From an uncultured Roseburia sp. (GTDB taxonomy: Bacteria; Bacillota; Clostridia; Lachnospirales; Lachnospiraceae), in contig CANODN010000114.1 of assembly GCA_947564765.1 (NCBI GenBank), positions 1 to 6,784 on the forward strand: a stretch of DNA of 6,784 bases, given 5' to 3'. Positions 1 through 5,421 of the stretch are shown piece by piece (the stretch's first letter is position 1; each line of letters begins with the position of its first letter). Made by a program: the position numbers and the translations under genes. Below the pieces are notes generated by a model. That model ran no database searches. It saw nothing but the letters and a program-made list of their open reading frames with translations, and was not told the DNA's origin.

Positions 1-1413
1 AATAACCGGGAATTTGCAGTGATTACCTATTGTTTCATCGGGTTGTTTTTGTGTACTATGGGATATTTCACTTATTTTCAGGTAGTAAAAAGCGAGGATT
101 TCATCAACAATCCTTACAATTCCAGACAGGAGAATTTTGAGAAATCCATTGTCAGGGGCAAAATTCTGGCAGCGGGAGGAGAAGTGCTGGCGGAAACCGT
201 GACCGATGCAGAGGGAAATGAGAAACGCTCCTATCCCTATTCCAATATTTTTTCCCACATTGTGGGGTATTCCACAAAAGACTATGGGCGTTCCGGGATT
301 GAGTCCTGGGCGAATTTCAATCTGCTGCGTTCCAATGCATTTTTTCTGGAAAAAACAATGGACCGGGTGACAGAGGAGAAAAGCCTTGGAGATAATGTGA
401 TCACTACGCTGGATTATTCCCTGCAGAATGCGGCATACCAGGCCCTGGGGAATTACAAAGGAGCCATTGTCGTTATGGAGCCTGCTACGGGAAAAATTCT
501 TGCCATGGTATCCAAACCGGATTTTGATCCCAATACCATATCGGAGAACTGGAATGCCATTGTAGCGGATGAAAATTCCGATTCCGTGCTGCTGAACCGG
601 GCGTCCCAGGGATTGTATCCGCCGGGTTCCACCTTTAAGATTCTGACCGCTTTGGAATACATCAGAGAAAATCCGGGGGATTATTCGGATTATACCTATA
701 ACTGCAGCGGAACGATTCAGGAAGGCAGCAGCAAGCTAAGCTGCTTTAGCGGAGAAGTTCACGGAACGGTGGATTTGGAGCGTTCCTTTGTGAAATCCTG
801 CAATACCTCCTTTGCCAATATCGGACTGTCATTGAATTCGGACCGGTTTGCCGACACCTGCAAGGAATTATTGTTTAATGAAAGCCTTCCGGTGGAAAAA
901 TTGGAAACATCCAAGAGCAGTTTTGTATTGAACAAAGATTCTTCCACCAGCGAAGTTATGGAAACAGCCATTGGGCAGGGCAAAACCCTGATGACGCCTC
1001 TTCATATGATGATGATTGCCAGTACGGTTGCCAATGACGGCGTATTGATGAAACCTTATGTGATTGATGCAACCCAGAATCATGACGGCGGTACGGTAAA
1101 AACATACTCTGCCACAGAATACGGAAGGCTTATGACAGAAGAAGAGGCGCATATTCTGCAGGAATATATGAAAGAAACAGCAAGTAGCGGCACGGCCTCC
1201 AAATTAAGCGGCATGAGCTATGAGGCATACGGCAAAACCGGTTCTGCGGAATTCGGAACCAATAAAGGGGACAGCCATGCCTGGTTTGTGGGCTATGCCC
1301 ACAGGGATGACAAAGAGGATATTGCCATTGCCGTCATTGTGGAAGGAGCAGGCTCCGGGAGCGGTTATGCAGTTCCTGCGGCAAAAAATGTGTTTGACAT
1401 CTATTACCAATAG
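1..1413 (+). CDS. Class B penicillin-binding protein (D,D-transpeptidase, PbpA/FtsI-like), 5'-partial
   Basis: This membrane-anchored transpeptidase cross-links peptidoglycan stem peptides on the outer face of the cytoplasmic membrane. The frame is open to base 1. The first visible start is GTG at 19, but related proteins have a few basic residues before the membrane segment, so I think the true start is off the window. Numbering from that GTG, residues 2-22 form one membrane segment. RGKI at 46-49 and GRSGIES near 90-96 are typical of the N-terminal part of class B PBPs. The transpeptidase domain from about 147 has all three active-site motifs: STFK (Ser204, Lys207), SCN (260-262) and KTG (406-408). 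About 464 residues is short, like the compact PbpA type rather than large PBP2/FtsI. Such genes often follow an FtsW/RodA gene, which would be upstream here. Whether it serves elongation, division or sporulation cannot be told. Confidence 0.93.
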   Translation, partial: NNREFAVITYCFIGLFLCTMGYFTYFQVVKSEDFINNPYNSRQENFEKSIVRGKILAAGGEVLAETVTDAEGNEKRSYPYSNIFSHIVGYSTKDYGRSGIESWANFNLLRSNAFFLEKTMDRVTEEKSLGDNVITTLDYSLQNAAYQALGNYKGAIVVMEPATGKILAMVSKPDFDPNTISENWNAIVADENSDSVLLNRASQGLYPPGSTFKILTALEYIRENPGDYSDYTYNCSGTIQEGSSKLSCFSGEVHGTVDLERSFVKSCNTSFANIGLSLNSDRFADTCKELLFNESLPVEKLETSKSSFVLNKDSSTSEVMETAIGQGKTLMTPLHMMMIASTVANDGVLMKPYVIDATQNHDGGTVKTYSATEYGRLMTEEEAHILQEYMKETASSGTASKLSGMSYEAYGKTGSAEFGTNKGDSHAWFVGYAHRDDKEDIAIAVIVEGAGSGSGYAVPAAKNVFDIYYQ

Positions 1414-1416
1414 TTC

Positions 1417-1445
1417 TTGCAACTCATCCCAAAAAGAGTTATACT
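1417..1445 (+). promoter_or_regulatory. Sigma-A-type promoter for the Nudix-GerW operon
   Basis: TTGCAA at 1417-1422 and TATACT at 1440-1445 are separated by 17 bp, a near-consensus vegetative promoter. It begins just after the PBP stop codon and about 40 bp before the Nudix start. The spacer contains an inverted repeat, AACTC (1421-1425) and GAGTT (1436-1440), that touches both boxes; this could be an operator or a weak hairpin. No alternative strong promoter is visible before gerW, so the whole downstream operon may start here. Confidence 0.6.
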
Positions 1446-1483
1446 TATTTTTAAGTTTTAAAACCACATCAGGAGGTATTGCA

Positions 1484-1936
1484 ATGATAGAGGCAACGAG
1501 CTGTGGTGGTGTGGTAATTTTTCGTGGAAAGATTCTGGTGCTTTACAAGAATTACAGAAATAAATACGAGGGCTGGGTTCTGCCGAAAGGAACAGTAGAG
1601 CCGGGGGAAGAGTATAAAGAAACGGCCACCCGTGAAGTGTTGGAAGAAACAGGTGCAAAGGCATCAATCATCAAATATGTAGGAAAGAGTCAGTATTCCT
1701 TTACCGTTCCGGAAGATACGGTAGAAAAGGAAGTGCATTGGTATCTGATGATGGCGGACAGTTATTACAGCAAACCACAGAGGGAAGAATATTTTGCAGA
1801 TTCAGGTTATTATAAGTTTCATGAGGCGTATCATTTGCTGAAATTTGCCAATGAAAAGCAGATTTTGGAACGGGCTTACAATGAATATCTGGATTTGAGG
1901 AAAAGTAATTTATGGGGAAGTCATAAATATTTTTAG
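1484..1936 (+). CDS. Nudix hydrolase (MutT/Ap4A hydrolase-like)
   Basis: This 150-residue Nudix protein hydrolyses a nucleoside diphosphate linked to some moiety X, using divalent metal. The Nudix box is complete and exact at residues 36-58: Gly36, Glu42, then REVLEETGA at 50-58, matching GX5EX7REUXEEXGU. The preceding GGVVIF strand and the W-V-LPKG lead-in are also typical. The C-terminal segment with a Glu-rich loop and a final helix (HEAYHLLKFANEKQILERA) resembles asymmetric Ap4A hydrolase-like members, but the substrate cannot be fixed from sequence. The frame is open further upstream to 1220 inside the PBP gene; I chose ATG 1484 because AGGAGG lies 7 nt before it (1471-1476) and the protein then begins at the fold's first strand. 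It is first in a probable operon; the next gene starts 29 nt after its stop. Confidence 0.9.
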   Translation: MIEATSCGGVVIFRGKILVLYKNYRNKYEGWVLPKGTVEPGEEYKETATREVLEETGAKASIIKYVGKSQYSFTVPEDTVEKEVHWYLMMADSYYSKPQREEYFADSGYYKFHEAYHLLKFANEKQILERAYNEYLDLRKSNLWGSHKYF

Positions 1937-1965
1937 CGGTATGACGGGAGTGATAAGAAGATTGC

Positions 1966-2292
1966 ATGAAGTGGCATAAGGATTTGTACACAGGAGAAAG
2001 CATCCTGCACAAACAGCAGAAAGTAAAATGGAAGATTGTGCATGGCGTGGGGCAGATTCGAGTATATGTGATCACACTGGCATCGAATGGACAGAACCTT
2101 TTGGATATTATACCGGCAAGAGAACTTCTGCAGAAACACTATCCCAAACGGAATCTTTATGTGATCGGATTGGCCGGAAATTATCAGGAAGCTTTGGAAG
2201 TGGCCGGACATATTATCAACGAGGTGTATGGCAAAACCGGAGATTTTGATGTCAGAGGCTATATCCAAGGTGGCGGAAAGCAGGGCGTATGA
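1966..2292 (+). CDS. Conserved hypothetical protein, 108 aa
   Basis: I do not recognise a named family. The protein is soluble-looking, with no signal peptide or membrane segment. It begins with a basic, polar stretch (MKWHKDLYTGESI), then alternating hydrophobic strands (KWKIVHGVGQIRVYVITLA), a helix with LLDIIPARELLQKHYP, a strand NLYVIGLAG, and a helix around EALEVAGHIINEVYG. This suggests a small alpha/beta fold. ATG 1966 is the first possible start, because in-frame stops TGA and TAA lie at 1951-1956; the Shine-Dalgarno is weak (GGGAG at 1946-1950, or AAGAAG nearer). Its stop overlaps the start of the DUF2953 gene (ATGA), implying translational coupling. I believe it is real because the frame is full length between two real genes, with tight spacing and ordinary composition. 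Function unknown. Confidence 0.78.
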   Translation: MKWHKDLYTGESILHKQQKVKWKIVHGVGQIRVYVITLASNGQNLLDIIPARELLQKHYPKRNLYVIGLAGNYQEALEVAGHIINEVYGKTGDFDVRGYIQGGGKQGV

Positions 2293-3377
2293 GTATTGTA
2301 TTTTTGATTTTAAAAATCATAGGGATTCTGTTTTTGGTTCTTTTATGTCTGCTCCTGTTGATTTTATTTCATCCTGTTTTTTACCAGATAGAAGGAGAGT
2401 CGGAAGAGGAAATCTCGTTACAGGGATATTTTTGGTGGCTCTTTCAGATACTACGATTAGAATTTTGGTGGGAGGATCAGGAATTTCGTTTCAGACTGCG
2501 TATTTTTGGGTTTTCCAGAAATTTGGGAGAGGAAGAAACAGAAGAAGAGGAGTTTGCGGAATCTGCGGCGGGCGAAAGAGAGACGTCTGTTTGGGAAGAG
2601 CGGGATTCGGAAACAGAGGGTCAGGAAGGTTCCATAGAAAAGTTCGTATCAGAAAAGGACAAGAATTTGGCAGACCAGTCTGCTGCAGCAGAGGCAGAAT
2701 ATCAAATAGACCAATCTGCTGTAAAAGAGGCAGAGTATCAAACGGAGCAGTCTGCTACAGGAGAAGAGGAATGTCAGACAGAGCAATCTGCTACAGGAGA
2801 AAAGGAATGCCAGACAGAGCAATCTGCTGCAGGAGAAAAGGAATGTCAGACAGAACAATCTGCCGCAGGAGAGAAGGAATGCCGGACAGAGCAGTCTGCT
2901 GTAGAAAAAAATATCTCGCAGAAAGAGAATAATGTTTCCGGTTCTTCAAAAGAGAAAAAGAAAAAAGCGAAAACACAAAAGAAAGCAAAAAAGGGCAAAA
3001 AAGAAAACGGAATTCTGGATCGATTTAAAGGGATTCGGCAGGAGGCTGCGGATGAAAGAAACCGCCGGGCGGTCTCTCATTTATGGAGAGAGCTGTGTTA
3101 TCTGCTGGCACATTTAAAACCCAAATATGTAAAAGCAGAGATTTCTTTTTCCACAGGAGATCCGGCGCTTACAGGAGAAGTGACAGGAGGACTTAGTTTG
3201 TTCCCTTTGATTTATCGTTACGATGCGCATATTTATCCGGATTTTCTGGCAGAGGAATTTTATATAAAAGGTAGTCTGAAGATGAAAGGACATATTGCGG
3301 TTTTTCATTTTCTGAAAATTCTGATTCGTCTGTTTTTGGATAAAGATGTGAAAAGATTATATAATAAGTTTAAATAA
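2289..3377 (+). CDS. DUF2953 family membrane protein with internal 12-residue repeats (YtfI-like)
   Basis: The 362-residue protein has an N-terminal membrane segment (about 3-28), then the aromatic-rich stretch of DUF2953 proteins (about 43-77, with repeated FWW and RFRLRIFGFSR). The conserved C-terminal part runs from about 257, with STGDPALTG at 288-296 and a final amphipathic region ending in basic residues. Between them is a long low-complexity insert: acidic 81-114, seven 12-residue repeats from 129 to about 211, and a lysine-rich tract 221-238. Typical DUF2953 proteins lack most of this and are shorter. ATG 2289 overlaps the preceding stop by ATGA, and gerW follows after 14 nt. In B. 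subtilis the DUF2953 protein YtfI is encoded directly upstream of YtfJ/GerW, so the pairing supports a sporulation or germination role; the molecular function is unknown. Family assignment is from recognition of the termini. Confidence 0.85.
   Translation: MSIVFLILKIIGILFLVLLCLLLLILFHPVFYQIEGESEEEISLQGYFWWLFQILRLEFWWEDQEFRFRLRIFGFSRNLGEEETEEEEFAESAAGERETSVWEERDSETEGQEGSIEKFVSEKDKNLADQSAAAEAEYQIDQSAVKEAEYQTEQSATGEEECQTEQSATGEKECQTEQSAAGEKECQTEQSAAGEKECRTEQSAVEKNISQKENNVSGSSKEKKKKAKTQKKAKKGKKENGILDRFKGIRQEAADERNRRAVSHLWRELCYLLAHLKPKYVKAEISFSTGDPALTGEVTGGLSLFPLIYRYDAHIYPDFLAEEFYIKGSLKMKGHIAVFHFLKILIRLFLDKDVKRLYNKFK
2673..2921 (+). repeat. Tandem 36-bp coding repeat (about 7 copies) in the DUF2953 gene
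   Basis: Copies start at 2673, 2709, 2745, 2781, 2817, 2853 and 2889; the last is degenerate and one codon short. The protein unit is close to TEQSAxGEKECQ. Copies 3 to 6 are most alike: copies 4 and 5 differ at only two bases, and many other differences are synonymous. The outer copies have drifted (AEYQ instead of ECQ). Copies 3 to 6 each carry a cysteine, spaced exactly 12 residues apart. Because 36 is a multiple of three, copy number changes keep the frame, and the repeat also keeps other frames open, which produces spurious reading frames on both strands. Confidence 0.95.
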
Positions 3378-3391
3378 CAGGAGGTTATCAA

Positions 3392-3817
3392 ATGGCAGAT
3401 AATACATTTCATTCAACAGTGGAGTCCTTATTTAAGGGAATGGACAGTTTTATTACCACAAAGACCGTTGTAGGGGAGGCAATTCATATTGGAGATACCA
3501 TTATTCTTCCGCTGGTGGATGTTTCCTTCGGCGTAGCGGCGGGCGTATTTTCCGGAGATAAGAAAAATAACGGTGGCGGCGGTATGGGCGGAAAGATCAT
3601 GCCAAGCGCTGTACTGGTGATCTCAGGCGGTACGACAAAACTTGTGAATGTGAAGAATCAGGACGGCATTACGAAGGTATTGGATATGGTGCCGGATTTT
3701 GTGAATAAGTTTACCAGCAAGGGTGATAAGGCTGTGGACGAAGATCCTGCGGCAAGGGAGAAAGCAGGAAAAGCAATGGAGGATATTCTTTCGGAATCTG
3801 TAAAAGAGAGTGAATAG
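3392..3817 (+). CDS. gerW: GerW family spore germination protein (YtfJ)
   Basis: In Bacillus subtilis GerW (YtfJ) is a spore protein needed for normal germination, including the L-alanine response and SleB-dependent cortex breakdown. The 141-residue protein shows the family pattern: an N-terminal helix with a central FKGMDSFI (14-21), the strand pair VVGEAIHIGDTIILPL (26-41), the signature VSFGVAAG (44-51), a glycine-rich loop (61-67, GGGGMGG), then IMPSAVLVISGG (69-80) and KLVNV. The acidic-basic C-terminal tail is variable in the family. The start ATG 3392 is preceded by AGGAGG at 3379-3384. The gene follows the DUF2953 gene by 14 nt, as in the ytfI-ytfJ pair. The TAG stop lies inside a short palindrome (3812-3824) that begins a REP-like element. 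I see no separate sporulation promoter before it. Confidence 0.93.
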   Translation: MADNTFHSTVESLFKGMDSFITTKTVVGEAIHIGDTIILPLVDVSFGVAAGVFSGDKKNNGGGGMGGKIMPSAVLVISGGTTKLVNVKNQDGITKVLDMVPDFVNKFTSKGDKAVDEDPAAREKAGKAMEDILSESVKESE

Positions 3818-3859
3818 GGTATTCCTTTATGTGTTGAAAAGAACACAGGAAAGAGGATA
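3812..3859 (+). repeat. REP-like hairpin element, copy A
   Basis: This element starts at the gerW stop. It has a small palindrome GAATA-GGG-TATTC (3812-3824), then CCTTTATG, then a stem TGTGTT (3830-3835) and AACACA (3842-3847) around a 6-nt loop, and ends in a purine-rich AGGAAAGAGGATA. The reverse complement of 4231-4273 has the same layout and about 33 of 43 positions identical, allowing one gap. All nine substitutions are transitions, and one stem position changes T-A to C-G in both arms together. Confidence 0.65.
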
Positions 3860-3870
3860 GTATAGAGCAG

Positions 3871-3904
3871 AAGGTGCATATAGTAATATATATGCACTTT
3901 TTTT
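3871..3904 (+). terminator. Rho-independent terminator after gerW
   Basis: A 9-bp perfect stem, GTGCATATA (3874-3882) and TATATGCAC (3889-3897), with a 6-nt loop is extended by three weaker outer pairs using AAG and TTT. Seven T residues (3898-3904) follow. This closes the Nudix-to-GerW transcription unit, though readthrough into the small membrane protein gene 17 nt further on is possible. Confidence 0.85.
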
Positions 3905-3921
3905 CGTGGGAAGGCGTGAGT

Positions 3922-4059
3922 ATGAAAAGGCTCATTGGATATTCATTATTTTGTATCGGCATAGGCATGCTGATCATGTGTTTTATAGAAAGCGGATTTC
4001 TTACATTTTTATTGATTACGGCTTGTATGGTTTTGGGGTATTTTCTGTTTTGCTGTTAG
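3922..4059 (+). CDS. Small 45-aa membrane protein
   Basis: The 45-residue product starts MKRLIGYSLFCIGIGM and ends with GYFLFCC. It has two predicted membrane segments (about 5-21 and 25-44) joined by a short acidic turn (IESG), with basic residues only at the N-terminus. Similar small proteins of the pattern MKR-IG-LF-IG-GM-IM ... GY-LFC occur in Clostridia, as far as I recall; the function is unknown. The frame is open back to 3874, but ATG 3922 is preferred: GGGAAGG (3908-3914) lies 7 nt upstream, and an earlier start would place coding sequence inside the terminator hairpin. GTG 3916 is an in-frame alternative. No clear promoter is seen between the terminator and the start, so it may depend on readthrough or be transcribed from within the terminator region. 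Confidence 0.6.
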   Translation: MKRLIGYSLFCIGIGMLIMCFIESGFLTFLLITACMVLGYFLFCC

Positions 4060-4185
4060 TGGGACAGACGTAGACTGTGAAATTTTATATGGATTTTGTG
4101 AAAAATGCTGAAATATTGAAAATCCGGTTTCTGCAGTTGTCATACAGATTTATTTGTGCTAAGCTTTTTGAAAGCATACATTTTG

Positions 4186-4209
4186 TGACTGCTCCGAAGG
4201 AGTATGTCA
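4186..4209 (+). repeat. Hairpin with GAA triloop
   Basis: The inner stem CTCC (4192-4195) and GGAG (4199-4202) closes a GAA loop. The outer stem TGAC (4186-4189) and GTCA (4206-4209) is separated from it by a small internal loop. It is the second of five consecutive hairpins ahead of the Rpn gene; two others also have a GAA or GGA triloop. Confidence 0.5.
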
Positions 4210-4216
4210 TGGTGGG

Positions 4217-4283
4217 ATACCCGGAGGGTATATCTTCCTTCTTGTGCTTATTTCCAGCACATAAAGGGATGCCTGAAGGGTAT
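4217..4283 (-). repeat. REP-like hairpin element, copy B (three hairpins)
   Basis: The central stem TGTGCT (4243-4248) and AGCACA (4256-4261) has a 7-nt loop and is flanked by two mini-hairpins: ATACCC-GGA-GGGTAT (4217-4231, perfect) and ATGCCT-GAA-GGGTAT (4269-4283, two G-T pairs). The segment 4231-4273, read on the - strand, is the counterpart of copy A after gerW, including the mini-hairpin before CCTTTATGTG. The right-hand mini-hairpin of this copy is not seen in copy A. Two copies in opposite orientation flank the small membrane protein gene. Confidence 0.65.
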
Positions 4284-4364
4284 ACATTTCTTTTAATCAA
4301 ATCATCTATTTTTCTATCAAGATTCAGAAAATCCATGCTTTTATTCCAACAATCAAAATACAAA

Positions 4365-4401
4365 GCAGGAGATTCTGAAAGGGACTCCTGCAAAAAGGAG
4401 G
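4365..4401 (+). promoter_or_regulatory. Possible translational switch at the Rpn ribosome binding site
   Basis: GCAGGAG (4365-4371) and CTCCTGC (4385-4391) form a perfect 7-bp stem with a 13-nt loop. The same CTCCT (4385-4389) can instead pair with AGGAG (4396-4400) of the Shine-Dalgarno through a 6-nt loop, hiding it. The two pairings exclude each other, the classical arrangement of an anti-Shine-Dalgarno switch. Function is inferred from pairing only; no ligand domain is recognised. Confidence 0.4.
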
Positions 4402-4405
4402 ACAA

Positions 4406-5338
4406 ATGAAGAAAAAGAAAAAAGAAGTCAGACCGCAGCGTACCTATAAGGATACGATGTTTCGGATGTTGTTTCTGGAGAAGGAGAAGTTGCTAAGTCT
4501 TTATAATGCGGTGAATGGGACAAGATATACAAATGTAGAGGATCTTGAAATTACAACATTGGAAAATGCCATATATATGAATTATAAGAATGACATTTCC
4601 TTTGTGATGAATTTTGAGTTGATGTTGTATGAGCATCAGTCCACCGTGAATCCGAATATGCCGCTTAGACATTTGTTTTATGTCACAAAAGTATTGCAGA
4701 GCATAACACGAAATGCGGATTTATACCGTTCCGTTCAGATTAAGATCCCAACGCCCAGATTTGTAATATTCTATAACGGAACACAGCATCAGCCGGAACA
4801 GAAGGTATTAAAACTATCCGATGCATTTGAAAAGAAACTGGAAATACCGGAGCTTGAGCTGATTGTAACTATGTATAATATCAATTTTGGTCAGAATTCG
4901 GAACTTTTAAATACCTGTAAGACCTTAAAAGAGTATGCCCAATATGTTAGCAAAGTCAGGGAAAACGCAGAGAAAATGCCGTTTGAAGAAGCCGTGCAAA
5001 CAGCAGTAGATGACTGCATCCGAAACGGAATTCTGGCAGATTTCCTGTTGAAAAATCGTGCGGAGGCGATAGAAGTGAGTATATTTGAATATGATGAAGA
5101 GAAACATTTGAAAAATGAACGGGAGTACGCTTATAATCAGGGAGTAGAACAAGGCGAAAAGAGGGGAGAACAAAGAGGCAGAAAGGAAGGAATACAGATT
5201 TTGATTAGAACATGTCTAAAGGAAGGAATCCTTAAAGATAGGACTCTTCAAGTGCTTGAAGAATCCTATTCTCTCAGTCGAGAAGAGGCAGAAACATATT
5301 ATACAGAAATAGAAGGCTGTATAACACAGAATAGATAG
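4406..5338 (+). CDS. Rpn family recombination-promoting nuclease / PD-(D/E)XK transposase-like protein
   Basis: The 310-residue protein belongs to the Rpn/YhgA-like (transposase_31, PDDEXK) group. Studied members (RpnA of E. coli) are metal-dependent DNA endonucleases that promote RecA-independent recombination; some small Rpn forms act in phage defence. After a lysine-rich start (2-6) comes the family opening YKDTMFRMLF (14-23). The nuclease core shows NDISF with Asp63 and YEHQST with Glu76 and Gln78, the D...ExQ form of the active site, then the conserved NPNMPLRHLFYV. The C-terminal part holds the Gln/Gly/Glu/Arg repeat typical of the family (244-262), probably helical. The gene appears intact. 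It has a strong Shine-Dalgarno, AAGGAGG (4395-4401), that may be masked by upstream sequence. Hairpins lie on both sides (4163-4391 and 5356-5390), so it may be part of a mobile unit. It is convergent with the MerR gene. Confidence 0.9.
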   Translation: MKKKKKEVRPQRTYKDTMFRMLFLEKEKLLSLYNAVNGTRYTNVEDLEITTLENAIYMNYKNDISFVMNFELMLYEHQSTVNPNMPLRHLFYVTKVLQSITRNADLYRSVQIKIPTPRFVIFYNGTQHQPEQKVLKLSDAFEKKLEIPELELIVTMYNINFGQNSELLNTCKTLKEYAQYVSKVRENAEKMPFEEAVQTAVDDCIRNGILADFLLKNRAEAIEVSIFEYDEEKHLKNEREYAYNQGVEQGEKRGEQRGRKEGIQILIRTCLKEGILKDRTLQVLEESYSLSREEAETYYTEIEGCITQNR

Positions 5339-5355
5339 AAACTTTCCTTTTTAAT

Positions 5356-5390
5356 ACGACAGGAGCTGTCACAATGACAGCTCCTGTCGT
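5356..5390. repeat. Perfect 16-bp inverted repeat between convergent genes
   Basis: ACGACAGGAGCTGTCA (5356-5371) and its exact reverse complement (5375-5390) enclose the 3-nt loop CAA. Each arm is itself nearly palindromic (GACAG-GAG-CTGTC and GACAG-CTC-CTGTC), so one long hairpin or two short ones can form. It lies 17 nt after the Rpn stop and 31 nt from the MerR stop, where a shared terminator is expected. However, neither strand has a T-tract after the stem: the + strand continues GAGAAAGCG, and the only T-run precedes it on the + strand. Terminator, transcript-stabilising hairpin or element end are all possible. Confidence 0.7.
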
Positions 5391-5421
5391 GAGAAAGCGT
5401 TAAGAAATTGCATTGGATATT

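Larger units (their letters stand above)
4060..4405. other. 346-bp structured intergenic region upstream of the Rpn gene
   Basis: This region holds no convincing gene. Open frames on both strands (4077-4409 and 4085-4405) have no ribosome binding site and no recognisable protein. What it does hold is a series of short hairpins at 4163-4175, 4186-4209, 4217-4231, 4243-4261 and 4269-4283, followed by a less structured A/T-rich stretch 4284-4360 and an inverted repeat 4365-4391 next to the Rpn ribosome binding site. A weak promoter, TTGTCA (4137-4142) and TAAGCT (4160-4165) with a 17-bp spacer, would place the hairpins in the Rpn leader RNA. Confidence 0.6.

Noticed and set aside
1220..1483. N-terminal extension of the Nudix frame into the PBP gene
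   Set aside because: The PBP reading is certain there, and AGGAGG at 1471-1476 sets the start at 1484.
2673..2921. Possible CRISPR array
   Set aside because: The units are contiguous with no unique spacers, in frame with a protein, and there are no cas genes.
2228..2932. 234-residue + strand open frame overlapping the DUF2953 gene, with arginine-rich repeats
   Set aside because: It is an alternate frame kept open by the 36-bp repeat. The DUF2953 frame has the membrane segment, conserved termini and ATGA coupling.
2649..2988. Two cysteine/leucine-rich repeat frames on the - strand
   Set aside because: They are antisense readings of the same tandem repeat and lack a Shine-Dalgarno or family resemblance.
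3874..3921. Earlier start of the small membrane protein
   Set aside because: It would lie within the terminator hairpin and has no Shine-Dalgarno; ATG 3922 has one.
4077..4409. 110-residue + frame and the opposing 106-residue - frame in the intergenic region
   Set aside because: Neither has a ribosome binding site; both run through a chain of hairpins and show no protein-like pattern. Their similarity to frames near 3830 comes from the REP-like repeat, not from a shared protein.
5374..5403. Nine-codon open frame with an AGGAG upstream inside the 16-bp hairpin
   Set aside because: The Shine-Dalgarno would be locked in the stem, and the frame is too short to judge; probably chance.
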